Notes: generated by a model not told the origin, from the sequence alone. A stretch of DNA of 64,000 nt from Rossellomorea marisflavi (GCF_001274775.1 NZ_LGUE01000006.1:1-64000), one strand, 5' to 3'. Counted from the first letter of the stretch, positions 19,185 to 28,847 are shown. Program-made: numbers and translations.

Positions 19185-19257
19185 AAGCACTGTCTCTATA
19201 TCTGCAGAAATACACCATACGTGTATCCTCTTCAGATATAAGGACAGTGCTTTTTTT
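19185..19257 (+). terminator. Long hairpin with T-run ahead of the recombinase trio
   Basis: Three nested stems, AAGCACTGTC / GACAGTGCTT, TATATCTG / CAGATATA and ATACAC / GTGTAT, are followed by seven T. It lies 72 bases before the first recombinase gene with no plus-strand gene upstream. It is therefore either a leader attenuator or a barrier against read-through, or part of the element's end. Confidence 0.75.
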
Positions 19258-19328
19258 GTTGCTATATGCTTCCGAGAAAATGATTTGCGGTTTTCGTTTT
19301 TAAAAAAGTCTTTAAGGAGGATTTTATT

Positions 19329-21011
19329 ATGCAATACCGAGAGTCACTTCAATTATCTTTATTTGATTTTACTTTGGATGAAGCGGATCAACAGAAAAGC
19401 ATAGACGGGCATTTTTCAGAAGTTGACTTGGCTGTTTCCAAAAATGAACTTTGTGGTGCTTCTTCAAATGACTTTGAACAGGAAGGTATCGATAAGGAAG
19501 AGAAACAACCAGTCGAGAGAGAAGGAGAGACCATTTCGGAATTTGACGGAATAAGCACTGTAGAAGGCTTTTTGAATAAGTATTTTTCTGGAACTGAGGA
19601 AAAGGCTATAACTGCATGGTCCGGGAGTTATCTGACTAAAACATCGCAGGAACTAGGTTTAAAATCAAAATGGCTTGAGCATAATGGAGATAAATTTTCA
19701 AAGGAAGAGTTGATCTCCATTATGGAAAGCTTATTTAAAACCTCCCATCAAAAGAACGTGATTCCTTTAGGAGAGGAAGGGTTAAAGCAGTGGTTCATAG
19801 ACAATATGATCAGTGAACTAGAGTCCAAACCGATTCGACAGTTTTTAGTAAAGCGGTCGAAACGGCTCAATTATAAATCGGTGTATATACTCATTTTACG
19901 ATTTACCGAATTCGAGTCATTGGTCAGTAAGGCAACACGGAAAAAACCATTTGAACTTGTACGAGAAGACTTTTTAAATCAAGAACTCTATGAAGAGATA
20001 ATCACAAGTAAGTTTTATTACCAAAACTTTGCTTTGTTTTACAAACAAATGAATCCCTTTACAGAATCGTCTTTAACGTATACACCCAAAGAACGTAAAG
20101 AGGTGGTGCTACCGCCGGCCGTGCAATCGTTTCTGACTTACAAAAAGAGACAGGGAACGAAACCAGACCGGTTAGAAAAGTTTCGATATGAACTGCATCG
20201 TTATTTACGATGGTCCTGCAATGTTCTAAATGACTTTAGTTCTTATCCAATCGATAAAGTTCCCTTTACCTTGTTTACACAAGAACACTTAAAGACGTAT
20301 AAAAACTATCTCATCAAGGGGATTCAAAGTGGCCGGTTTGCAGAAAATGGTTCCATGAAACATTTTAAAAATATCAAAACCTTCTTTAAAACCCTCTATC
20401 ATATGAGGTTTATTAAAAATGATATTACAAGGGGTATCCGGAATATCGAGGGGGATGACTATCAATCTCGTTACATGCCAACGGATGCGGAAATAGAAAA
20501 GTTTTTTACCGCCATCGAACAATATTCCGACACACCACAACTAGATAAACTGGCATTTGGGTTTATGATCTATCTTGGATTTCGATCATGTGAACTGGCG
20601 AAATTACAATGGGAAAACATCAACTGGAGCCTTAAGGACGTAAAGTTTACAGCAAAGGGAGGAAAGGTACACTCCTTACCCCTCCCTTCACCGCTTATGG
20701 ATCTCTTAAAGGAAATAGAAAAACATGAGAACGGGTTAGTGTTTGGAATGAAGGAACAACCACTAAGAGCCATCTTGTCTTTAAAGTACCGAATATTTAC
20801 CTTGATTGCAGACTGGAAAGAGGCGAGTGGTCCCCATCAGTTGCGCCATGTTTATATCACGCATTTAACCGAGAAAGACGTAACACCTAAAGTGCTTAAA
20901 CGTTTGGCTCGCCACGCCGACCTATCCACGACTTCCCTATATATCCATCGAACGGAAGGCGAAGTTGGAGAGAAAGCACAACATATTTCTTTTCCGTGGG
21001 AGGCGAAATAA
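19329..21011 (+). CDS. Tyrosine recombinase, trio member 1
   Basis: A 560-residue site-specific recombinase with a long, acidic N-terminal extension (about 1-150) before a SAM-like core-binding domain. Catalytic motifs are present: Arg in GFRSCELAKLQW, Lys in the TAKGGKVHSLPL hairpin, HQLRHVY and RHADLSTTSLYIH with the Tyr. Ribosome site AAGGAGG precedes the ATG. It overlaps the next recombinase gene. Three adjacent overlapping recombinases suggest a Recombinase-In-Trio (RIT)-like unit, whose members probably act together. Confidence 0.88.
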   Translation: MQYRESLQLSLFDFTLDEADQQKSIDGHFSEVDLAVSKNELCGASSNDFEQEGIDKEEKQPVEREGETISEFDGISTVEGFLNKYFSGTEEKAITAWSGSYLTKTSQELGLKSKWLEHNGDKFSKEELISIMESLFKTSHQKNVIPLGEEGLKQWFIDNMISELESKPIRQFLVKRSKRLNYKSVYILILRFTEFESLVSKATRKKPFELVREDFLNQELYEEIITSKFYYQNFALFYKQMNPFTESSLTYTPKERKEVVLPPAVQSFLTYKKRQGTKPDRLEKFRYELHRYLRWSCNVLNDFSSYPIDKVPFTLFTQEHLKTYKNYLIKGIQSGRFAENGSMKHFKNIKTFFKTLYHMRFIKNDITRGIRNIEGDDYQSRYMPTDAEIEKFFTAIEQYSDTPQLDKLAFGFMIYLGFRSCELAKLQWENINWSLKDVKFTAKGGKVHSLPLPSPLMDLLKEIEKHENGLVFGMKEQPLRAILSLKYRIFTLIADWKEASGPHQLRHVYITHLTEKDVTPKVLKRLARHADLSTTSLYIHRTEGEVGEKAQHISFPWEAK

Positions 21012-21012
21012 C

Positions 21013-22194
21013 ATGGCACTAGAAAAAGAGGACCATCCTCAATTCACCATCAAGGATGAAGTACAAACACTTTTAAAAAAATACGGGCAGGTTCAGGTGG
21101 AAAAAGAACTTGGCTCCATAGGTGTTCTTTTAACGGAAGAAAAGAACCCTGAAATTAAAGAGATAACGTTGTTGGAAGCAGCGCAGCACTTTTTAGAGGA
21201 TGAATTTTCAACCTACCAAAGTGTTTCCCCTTCCTCCCAGTCATCCTATAAAAGTGAAATGAGAAGTTTTTGTAAGTACTTTAGGGTCAATATCGATGAG
21301 GATATATCAACGGATGTTTTGTTAAAAGAGGTATTAACTCCTGAAAAGTTAGAGGAATATATCCAACGGCCAGATATAGCGGAGTCGACTCGAAGAAAAA
21401 AGGCGGCATTTCTGAGGACCTTTATCGATTCAGTAGCAAGAGATCTGCTAAGCGAGAAAAAAATCAATCAATTAAATAAAAGGGCACTACAACTGAATGA
21501 CCCAGATCCACAACCCCCACGAGCCTTTACGGCGGAACAAATTGATTATTTACTCAATTTGTCCCGCTTAACACGATGTGCCCTTCGAAACTATACGATA
21601 CTTTGGACGCTGGTGGGAACAGGGATTCGAGTGGACGAATTACATTTTCAAATTGGTGATGTCAATTTTGAAAAAGGTTGGATAAAAGTCAAAGCGAAAG
21701 GACGTAAAGAACGAGCAAAAGTGAAACGGTTCATGACAAAAGGAGCCATCAAGGCAATAAAATACTATGTCAATTTCACTTACTCTCACTTAAAGAATGT
21801 TTTAAGTGAGACAGACTACCAACGTCTTTACGTTTTTTCAGATGACAATGGACGGGTCTCCCTGTCTAATCGGGCCATTCAAAGGATGGTCAGGGGATTG
21901 ATTGATACAGCTATTGAGGATAACGTGGTTCAGAATAAAGTATGGGACAGTGATCGTGGAGAAGAGGTGAAAGTGAACTATTCGACCCATTCCTTCCGAC
22001 ACTCCTTTGCTATCTATGCCCTCGAGAGCGGGATGAATATTTATATTGTCAAGGAACTCTTGGGGCACAAATCTATTGGTTCTACAGAAGTTTATTTAAA
22101 TTTATTTGATGAGCAGTACCAAAAAGCGATGGATAAACATCCTTTTGCACAGCTGGAAACAGATCAATTAAAACACATGGGAGTTGATATCTAG
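21013..22194 (+). CDS. Tyrosine recombinase, trio member 2
   Basis: About 393 residues from ATG 21013, which starts one base after the stop of member 1; an earlier in-frame start at 20965 would overlap it by 47 bases. Catalytic signatures are VGTGIRVDELHF, the beta-hairpin KVKAKGRKERAKV, HSFRHSFAIYALES and LGHKSIGSTEVYLNLF, all intact. Its stop codon overlaps the start of member 3, consistent with coupled translation. Confidence 0.87.
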   Translation: MALEKEDHPQFTIKDEVQTLLKKYGQVQVEKELGSIGVLLTEEKNPEIKEITLLEAAQHFLEDEFSTYQSVSPSSQSSYKSEMRSFCKYFRVNIDEDISTDVLLKEVLTPEKLEEYIQRPDIAESTRRKKAAFLRTFIDSVARDLLSEKKINQLNKRALQLNDPDPQPPRAFTAEQIDYLLNLSRLTRCALRNYTILWTLVGTGIRVDELHFQIGDVNFEKGWIKVKAKGRKERAKVKRFMTKGAIKAIKYYVNFTYSHLKNVLSETDYQRLYVFSDDNGRVSLSNRAIQRMVRGLIDTAIEDNVVQNKVWDSDRGEEVKVNYSTHSFRHSFAIYALESGMNIYIVKELLGHKSIGSTEVYLNLFDEQYQKAMDKHPFAQLETDQLKHMGVDI

Positions 22195-23111
22195 TGGAGG
22201 GAATTCTCTTTTCGTCTATTTACTTTCAGAAGTGGAAGGAACTAAATACATTAAAGCCCAAAACGGTTCAAATGTATATTAGCCATTTAAAGGTCTTTGA
22301 GGACTATTTAGTTTTAGCAGGATGGAAGGGGGAGCTTGATTTTGACAAGTTTTATTACAGCAAGATTCATGATCAGTATGCCCCGGTTGATCTGGATTTT
22401 ATGGATGGGTTTATTGAGTATCTTCACGAGAACAGAACAAAATCACAAGCGAAACATGGTTTTACCGTGGTAAAAAGCTTTATGGACTTATTGGTGGATT
22501 ATGACTTGATGGAATATAATCCACTGAGACATTTTAAAAATCCATTCTACTACGAATCGTTTCGAAACAGAGCATTAAGTGAAGAAGAGTGTTTAAAACT
22601 GTTAAAGGCAGCTTACGATCTTGATCCTTTTTTTCAACAATACTATTTGATCCTTTTGCTGCAAACGACTTGTGGATTAAGAGCAAAGGAATTATGCAAA
22701 CTTACTGTTTCGCAAATAGACTTCGAACACAATATCATTGTCATTGATAATGGGCGTAAAACGATAATTGGTACGGTTCGAATGACACCTGCCCTCCAAA
22801 AGAAGCTTAGGGAATATGTGAATCATCCCTATTTTATAGCCTGGTCAAAGGAAAAAGATAAGGAGTTGTTTTTTATAAAAAACAAGCCTTTTACTCCGGC
22901 AGATCTTAATAAGTTTTTGGAGAAACTTAGAAAGAAGGCAAAAATAACCCGGAAAGTAACCAACCATGATCTAAGAGCAACAATGGCCTATCTATTGTAT
23001 AAAGAGGGAAACGATTATAAGTCTATTCAAAGACAACTTCGACATAAGAAATTAAAGACAACGCTCGGTTACTTACCCATTCATGTTGAATTAAACGGAT
23101 ACCTTGATTAG
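22194..23111 (+). CDS. Tyrosine recombinase, trio member 3
   Basis: A 305-residue recombinase beginning at a GTG that overlaps the previous stop. The core-binding domain is about 1-120. The catalytic domain has TTCGLRAKELCKL, HDLRATMAYLLY and RQLRHKKLKTTLGYL; the last His is in the RHKK position and Tyr is present. It is the smallest and most divergent of the three. Terminal inverted repeats expected for a RIT element were not recognised by eye. Confidence 0.86.
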   Translation: MEGILFSSIYFQKWKELNTLKPKTVQMYISHLKVFEDYLVLAGWKGELDFDKFYYSKIHDQYAPVDLDFMDGFIEYLHENRTKSQAKHGFTVVKSFMDLLVDYDLMEYNPLRHFKNPFYYESFRNRALSEEECLKLLKAAYDLDPFFQQYYLILLLQTTCGLRAKELCKLTVSQIDFEHNIIVIDNGRKTIIGTVRMTPALQKKLREYVNHPYFIAWSKEKDKELFFIKNKPFTPADLNKFLEKLRKKAKITRKVTNHDLRATMAYLLYKEGNDYKSIQRQLRHKKLKTTLGYLPIHVELNGYLD

Positions 23112-23762
23112 TTTAAATGCCAATTGGAATGGAACCCCCAAACAATGGGTTAGTTGTTGAGAAGGAGTAACTTAAAAACAAAAAAGGGATGAGAAAATGA
23201 ACAATAATTCAAATACTCGATTGAAACCGTTGAGTATTGCTGCTAGTAATACATGCTAGAGGAGTAATCAATTTGGTACAACAACGATTCAGATAGAAAG
23301 ACTAATTAATCCTGAATAGGTTGTAGAGTTTACGGTAGTATCACTTAACTGGACAAGTATTTTAGATCACAGTCTTAGGGCTTCGTGAGCGATATTCATA
23401 ATTAATAAATAATGAAAAAATTTTTTATCGCTTACAATGGTACGTAGTAATACCTTCAAATATAATTAAGGTAATTCAATATATTTGCCTTATGTAAATG
23501 CATTGTGGCTGGAAGGACCAGGGCGATGGATTAGTGATCTCACTATCCGTCTGCCCTTTTTTATTTGCAAATTTGCCTAAGACAATTATTGAAAGGTGTG
23601 ATTCATGTAAAACTATAGAAGTTTCCTGTATGTCAGAACCAATCATAATGTTAAACGAAATTAGGACTTAAAGTTAATGTGAATAAAATTAAAACTAATA
23701 TGTATGTGAAATGAAAGTTCTTGATAGATTCCATACATACTTAAAAAATTGGAGGTAAAAGG
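23112..23762 (+). other. Gene-poor region after the recombinase trio, with one terminator
   Basis: A short frame at 23196 (MNNNSNTRLKPLSIAASNTC then stop) with a further QFGTTTIQIERLINPE stretch looks like a decayed small gene. At 23521-23562 a strong terminator is visible: GGGCG-ATGGA-TAGTGA paired with TCACTA-TCCGT-C-GCCC, then six T. Nothing else is supported. Confidence 0.5.
23521..23562 (+). terminator. Intrinsic terminator downstream of the recombinase trio
   Basis: Stem of about 16 pairs with single-base bulges, loop TC, and a TTTTTT tail at 23557-23562. Confidence 0.75.
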
Positions 23763-24915
23763 ATGGCTAAGTCAGTAGTAATTGAAAATGAAAAGAAAAC
23801 TAGGTATGCAGTGATTTACGATGAAAGGTTAGATTCTAAAACTGACAAACGCTATATGAAGCAAAAGTTTTTTCCTACCAGTGAAGAAGCCGATAAGTTT
23901 CTTGATGAACTTAGAAGCGCTAAAAGTGATTTAAGTATTCTAATGGAAACAGTACCAAAAGAGCAACAGCCAACAAAAATCCTTTTTCGTGAATACATAC
24001 AAGAGTGGTTTTATGGAGAACATGCACATGGGATTAAACACCAGACTTTCAAAGTGCGACAAGCATTAATAAACAAGCATATTGTTCCTTATTTTGGTGA
24101 TAAGTACCTTCAGGAAATTACTGCACATGAAATTGCTGAATTGTTTATTCAAAAAGACCATGAAGGATATTCGAAAAGTACAATTGGTAGCATTCATTCC
24201 TTTTTATTTACTTTGTTTCGTTCGGCTGTGAAAAAAAGGTTATCTTGATAAAAATCCTATTCGCTTTATGAACATGGTAAAAGCTCCAAATCGTATTCCA
24301 GTAATTTTGAGTAAATCAGAGATAGAAAAGTTACTTGAAGTAGCTTACTCCGCAGGTGAAGGTGTGATGTATAAATTTGAAATTTCTACAGGATTACGAT
24401 TAGAAGAAATTTTGGCTTTATCATGGAGTGATATTGATTTTAACAATCAAACGATAATAGTTAAGAATATCGTGGATGCTGGAGTAGGTGGGGAACAGAA
24501 CATTGTGGAAATAAGAAGTGATTATCGAAAAGTCATGATCCCTTCACAATTGTTGCCTGAGTTAAAAAAACACAAAGAAGAACAGCAATTAATGAAGGAA
24601 GAGAAAGGTGATCAATATGATGATAAACTTAATCTTGTTTTTCCTAAAAAAGAAGGTGGACTACAAAGGCCATCAACTGTTCGTGCTAGATTTAATAGAT
24701 TAGTTGATAAGGCTAATATTCGCAGAATTAATTTTCATGATTTAAGGAAAACACATGCAACCTTGCTTGTTAAGTCCGGCGTGTCACTAGATGTAGTAAT
24801 GAATCTATTGGGTTATAAGAGCATTGAAACCATCATCAACTTTTTAGGACCTGAATATCTAGATCTGAAAATTACTCTTCATCCCTATGCAAATAATGAG
24901 AAAGATAATGATTAG
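23763..24915 (+). pseudogene. Tyrosine integrase (Int3), frameshifted
   Basis: An integrase of the Tn916/ICEBs1 type split into 23763-24248 and 24268-24915, which lie in different frames. The first part has an AP2-like N-terminus and a SAM-like domain ending SAVKKRLS-stop. Removing one A from the seven-A run at 24231-24237 restores VKKGYLDKNPIRFMNMVK and a continuous protein of about 384 residues. The catalytic half has STGLRLEEILAL and HDLRKTHATLL. The last motif, LLGYKSIETIINFLGPEYL, has no clear His or catalytic Tyr in the normal place, so the gene is probably dead even without the frameshift. Confidence 0.85.
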
Positions 24916-25001
24916 ATTGTGGTGACAAAACAGGAGGGTATGAAGGTACATTCCAATATATTTTTATGATTTTAGTAGTTCTATTTCTAGCGGCTGTTGA
25001 A

Positions 25002-25077
25002 GAGAAGCTTAACTAACGCTACTTAAGCTTCTCAGGCTGTATCGACAGCCTGGACACCCATTTTGGGTGTCTTTTAT
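25002..25077 (+). terminator. Three consecutive perfect hairpins ending in a terminator
   Basis: Perfect 11-bp stem GAGAAGCTTAA / TTAAGCTTCTC (25002-25033), then AGGCTGT / ACAGCCT (25034-25051), then GACACCCA / TGGGTGTC followed by TTTT (25053-25077). It may terminate the Int3 transcript or be a small structured RNA. Confidence 0.7.
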
Positions 25078-25535
25078 TATTTATTTTACAAATTACATCA
25101 AAAAATTCCGAAATTGTAAAATATCATAAGAAACTGTAGAAATATAAGTGGAAGATATATACAATCGGGTATATACCCTATATAATTCTAATCGATTGTC
25201 GGGAATTAGTTTCATCTCAAATTATATTATAAGAAAATCAAGAATTAATATCTCGGTTTAGGTAAGATGTATTTATTGGTTAACATTCTTAATAAGGAAT
25301 TAATCGAGGAGATTGAGATGACTATTCAATCCTAAGTGATTATCCAAGTTATTAAGGATATAGGCACTTTTAATTTCTACAATCGGAAGAATTACACATC
25401 TAAGCAATGAAATAGGTTTGGAAAGTTAATATATTCTTGTTCCCTCATACACCAGAAATATTAAAGAGTTTGTTAGTTCGAATTGCACGGATACAATTGG
25501 TTTTATGATTTTGAAGGAAAAACACTTTCACAAGG

Positions 25536-25563
25536 GCAGAGCAAGTCTCTGCTCATTTTTTTT
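25536..25563 (+). terminator. Leader terminator directly before the PLD gene
   Basis: Stem GCAGAG / CTCTGC, loop CAAGT, then nine T (25555-25563). The ribosome site GGAGG and ATG 25578 follow at once. No gene ends just upstream, so it may attenuate or insulate the PLD gene. Confidence 0.7.
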
Positions 25564-25577
25564 GGAGGATTTATATA

Positions 25578-26687
25578 ATGATAAGCAAAGAAAACCATCA
25601 ACCTGTTCCTTTTCAACATGGTGAAGTAGTATTATCTAGTGGCATTGAAAATTTCAAACAAGTGTTTGATGATTTAAAAAATGGAGACCATTTATACATT
25701 ACTTCATTTAGTTACTCTGTAGACAAAGAATTAAATCAATTACTTGTAGAGAAAATTGATTATATAAATGATATAAGAGTCATATTTAATGTATTTAACT
25801 ATGACCAAAAAGAAAGAGCCAGAATAAATCACCTTATTAAAAAGACATTAGAGATCAACCCCTATATTCAATTTTTTTATAGTAACACGAATCACTCAAA
25901 AATTATTTCAAACGGAAGAAGGATATACATAGGTAGTGCTAATGCAACAGGAAATACAAGAAATAACTTTGAATCTGGAGTAATCATAAAGGAAATAGAA
26001 CCTATTCGACAGATAGAGAAATCTGTTTTTAAATATGCTCATCTTGGAACAGTACCTTATTTCACTGACCCAATTGGTCCGGTAATAGCTACATTCTTAC
26101 TGATCTATCAAGAAGCAGAAAAGGAGATAAGTTCTGTTAGGGATATTTATAGGTGGGCTAGTGAAGGTAAAAGCATCACAGAGGAAGACTTACCAAAGGA
26201 CACATATGATGTCAGTGATTATGTGGGAAGATTCAATAATTTTTTCAAAACCATCAACGATCAATTAAAAGAATTCGTTGAGCGTAGATGTTTATTTGAT
26301 GATGATAGTAAGATGATATTAAATTATTTGTTAGATGAGATAGAAAACAAAATAGATAGACTTGCTAATATCAGCTATCAAATGGGAAGTGAGACAAATT
26401 CCTTTTTTGATTTTATAGAAGATTATAGAAATGCACGGGAAGAAGTGAAATCATTTTTTTGGAGAACAAGTATTTTACTTGAAGGTAAAAACTATCTATT
26501 GCAAGAAGAGCTTCTATTTGATAAATTCCAGACTATTTTGGACTGTTTATATTATTTAAGAGTACAATGGATAAACACTTTTTTTGCAACGGAGTTCATA
26601 GAATTCCAATCGGAGTTCTCAATATTTAGTTGGTTAGAGGCACCTGAGCTTTCTAGAAAATATATAGAACGATTCATTTCTTTATAA
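25578..26687 (+). CDS. PLD-like nuclease, single-gene cargo
   Basis: A 369-residue protein. The N-terminal 140 residues carry a phospholipase-D fold with one HKD-type motif, H106-S-K108 followed by GSANAT (about 119-124) and a downstream Glu (FESGVI). One motif per chain implies a dimeric enzyme, as in Nuc and BfiI-type nucleases. The C-terminal 200 residues are helical, acidic and unassigned. Stand-alone PLD nucleases are common island cargo and often act against foreign DNA, but substrate and role here are inference. Start supported by TTGGAGG. Confidence 0.78.
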   Translation: MISKENHQPVPFQHGEVVLSSGIENFKQVFDDLKNGDHLYITSFSYSVDKELNQLLVEKIDYINDIRVIFNVFNYDQKERARINHLIKKTLEINPYIQFFYSNTNHSKIISNGRRIYIGSANATGNTRNNFESGVIIKEIEPIRQIEKSVFKYAHLGTVPYFTDPIGPVIATFLLIYQEAEKEISSVRDIYRWASEGKSITEEDLPKDTYDVSDYVGRFNNFFKTINDQLKEFVERRCLFDDDSKMILNYLLDEIENKIDRLANISYQMGSETNSFFDFIEDYRNAREEVKSFFWRTSILLEGKNYLLQEELLFDKFQTILDCLYYLRVQWINTFFATEFIEFQSEFSIFSWLEAPELSRKYIERFISL

Positions 26688-26955
26688 AGGGCTGAAGGGT
26701 GGAATATGGCTAATTAGTAGGATTTTTTATATTAAATTATAAATAAACTATAAGGAACTCTGTACAAATCCTACACATATTCACTATTTCGCCTAAATTC
26801 AATTAACATACATACAGGTGGATGATGTGAGGATCTTTCTTAATAAAAACTTATTCAAAAGTTTGATTGAATTACAATGTCTTTCAGCCATTTAATATTT
26901 AGTCATTAATAGCATTGAGATTAATGAAAGTTTATAAAATTTAGGGGTGGAAAAT

Positions 26956-27429
26956 ATGACATGGATTGACTACACAACTCTAGGTGTTTCAGTAGGAACG
27001 TTATTGTTACTTGTTTATAATTCTATTATTTCGAATAAAGCAAAAAAGAAAGACCGGAGAATTTCAGTAGTCTTGGAAGAGAGAAGGAAAATGCACAACG
27101 AGTTATTTCTTCATATTACAAGTGTGCTAGATATAGGTAGGAAAAGCATTGAAATTATCGAAATGGAACAAAGGCAAGAAATGAAATGGAAATTATTAAA
27201 TCATAAAATATTCATATGGTTAAATTTGAATAAAGAAAATAAATTTTCAGAACAATTAAGGTCACATTGTAATGAATATGTTTTTTGGTGTGCAAGTATT
27301 TTGGAAAAAGAATATGATATACAAGTTGATTCATACACATGGGTAGCTGATAAAAATGTTCAAAATATTTGGGTTTTAATAGATAAATATATTAAAAATG
27401 AAAATGAATTAAAGAAAAAACTAATTTAA
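26956..27429 (+). CDS. Small membrane-anchored hypothetical protein
   Basis: About 157 residues; not recognised. One N-terminal membrane helix (TLGVSVGTLLLLVYNSIIS) is followed by a positively charged stretch and a helical cytosolic domain. ATG 26956 is preferred to GTG 26947 because GGGGTGG lies just upstream. Tryptophan- and lysine-rich, AT-rich coding; stands between a PLD nuclease and a membrane-protein fragment. Confidence 0.6.
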   Translation: MTWIDYTTLGVSVGTLLLLVYNSIISNKAKKKDRRISVVLEERRKMHNELFLHITSVLDIGRKSIEIIEMEQRQEMKWKLLNHKIFIWLNLNKENKFSEQLRSHCNEYVFWCASILEKEYDIQVDSYTWVADKNVQNIWVLIDKYIKNENELKKKLI

Positions 27430-27478
27430 TCAATTCTTCGAACATTATATAAAACTACTATCGCTGTATCAGAAACAA

Positions 27479-27724
27479 ATGAGTTTAAAAAAACTATATG
27501 GACGATATTCATTTTCTGTTAGCAGGATAAACATTTTATTAAGCTTGTATGGCTGCTTGATTTGGTTTTTTCTTTCTAGTAAAGCATTCTGTAGCTACTT
27601 TAAATTATTCGGAATTTTTGACGGATTAAATATAATTATTATTATGACCTTATCTATTTTCTTAATATATCAATTCTTTAAGAACAGTAAAACTCAAAGA
27701 AAAAATATGAGGAAAATTCGTTAA
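27479..27724 (+). pseudogene. Fragment of a RipA-like membrane protein
   Basis: An 81-residue frame whose sequence YSFSVSRINILLSLYG and onwards matches the C-terminal third of the protein at 36672-37340 (YPFSVSKINQLLSLFL...). Two membrane helices are present, but the N-terminal helices and cytosolic parts of the full protein are missing. It is therefore likely the 3' remnant of a second copy of that gene, though it could still be translated. Confidence 0.6.
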
Positions 27725-27855
27725 TCGAAGATATACAGATTAATCGGAGCGTCGTATCAGAAAAGTAGTGTAAAAGTTCTCTATTATAAAATGCATTATA
27801 GTTAAACCCTGCACTGACAGGCCTATAAAAATTCCTAAAAGAAAGGAAAAACACT

Positions 27856-28656
27856 ATGAATAGAAATTCTAAATATCAAAAATCAATAGCTGATGAATTT
27901 TCTGCCATAAAAGATAGAGTTGAATACTTTATTGAGAATGTTCACAATGGGGAAAATGGAAGATATAGAGAAATAATTTTGATGAATTACTTAAAAAAAA
28001 TTCTACCAGAAGGCATAGGTGTTGGAACAGGATTTGTAAGAAATCGAGAGGGCAAAATTACGAAACAAATAGATATTATTGTTTACAGAAATTCTTATCC
28101 TAAATTATTTGAAGAAGGTGATTTTGTAATTATAATGCCTGAAAGTGTTCTGGGCATAATTGAAGTTAAGTCCAGGACTACAACTGACAATCTTTCTAAT
28201 TCTAGTAAAGGAGCAATCCAAAAAGCGGTTTATAATGGAAAGGTTGTTGGTAATAAGGAAATATTTAATGGGATATTTGGTTTTGACACTAACGTTAATT
28301 TTAACCATGATTTCAGTGATGAAAATTTAGCCAATATCTTAAAAGTATCAGAAGGGTACATCAACCATATTGCTTTTAATAGTGAATATTTTATGAGGTT
28401 TTGGAGATCAGGTAATCCAGATATAAACCAAAAGCCATGTTTCAGCTTTTATGATTTATCAATGAGAAGTATCCAGGGGAATTCAACAGGAGAAGGGCTA
28501 GCATTTGGGTATTTCATCTCAAATCTATTAGAAGTAATTTATGAAAATATAATTCCGGAGGCACTTACAAGGCAATATTTTGAGTTTTTATACCCTATTG
28601 AAGGAACAAAGGAACGACATAGACTAATAGGTAAAGAGGTTTTTATTAGGGAATAA
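27856..28656 (+). CDS. DUF6602-like putative PD-(D/E)XK nuclease
   Basis: A 266-residue protein. Near residues 70-105 it has the core KQIDIIVY (Asp), then VLGIIEVKS (Glu-x-Lys), the arrangement of PD-(D/E)XK nuclease folds, preceded by a helix with REIILMNYL. The whole resembles the DUF6602 family, often found in defence islands. The biological target is unknown. It is the last intact gene of element 1. A coding-like stretch continues after its stop in another frame (28659-28817). Confidence 0.7.
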   Translation: MNRNSKYQKSIADEFSAIKDRVEYFIENVHNGENGRYREIILMNYLKKILPEGIGVGTGFVRNREGKITKQIDIIVYRNSYPKLFEEGDFVIIMPESVLGIIEVKSRTTTDNLSNSSKGAIQKAVYNGKVVGNKEIFNGIFGFDTNVNFNHDFSDENLANILKVSEGYINHIAFNSEYFMRFWRSGNPDINQKPCFSFYDLSMRSIQGNSTGEGLAFGYFISNLLEVIYENIIPEALTRQYFEFLYPIEGTKERHRLIGKEVFIRE

Positions 28657-28847
28657 GGAGTTACAGACATTATTCGACCCTTAATTATGAGTATGCTGTT
28701 GATGAAAAAGATTGCGTGGTATTTGCTATAGGTGAATTTTTATGGAAAGTAAAACTAAAAAATAATATAGAGAATGTAGAGAAATTCCGCTACATAATTT
28801 TTAGTTATACAGGTTAGTTATTAACATAAAAATACCCTTAATAAAAA
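28657..28847 (+). other. Coding-like remnant before attachment site B
   Basis: After the DUF6602-like stop an uninterrupted frame from 28659 reads YEYAVDEKDCVVFAIGEFLW and ends KFRYIIFSYTG-stop, without a start codon. It may be a frameshifted continuation or a truncated gene cut at the element end. Confidence 0.35.

Larger units (their letters stand above)
24916..25577 (+). other. Gene-poor region with hairpins between Int3 and the PLD gene
   Basis: No supported coding sequence. It contains three successive hairpins at 25002-25077 and a terminator-like hairpin at 25536-25563, listed separately. The rest is AT-rich. Confidence 0.5.

Noticed and set aside
19329-23111. Tn554-family transposon
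   Set aside because: Tn554 has two recombinases and a small TnpC; here all three proteins are full tyrosine recombinases, and no resistance cargo follows.
24231-24248. Programmed frameshift in Int3
   Set aside because: A run of A can slip, but the downstream catalytic motifs are degraded and no stimulatory hairpin follows, so decay or sequence error is simpler.
25002-25077. CRISPR repeats
   Set aside because: The three hairpins differ in sequence and there are no regular spacers or cas genes anywhere in the window.
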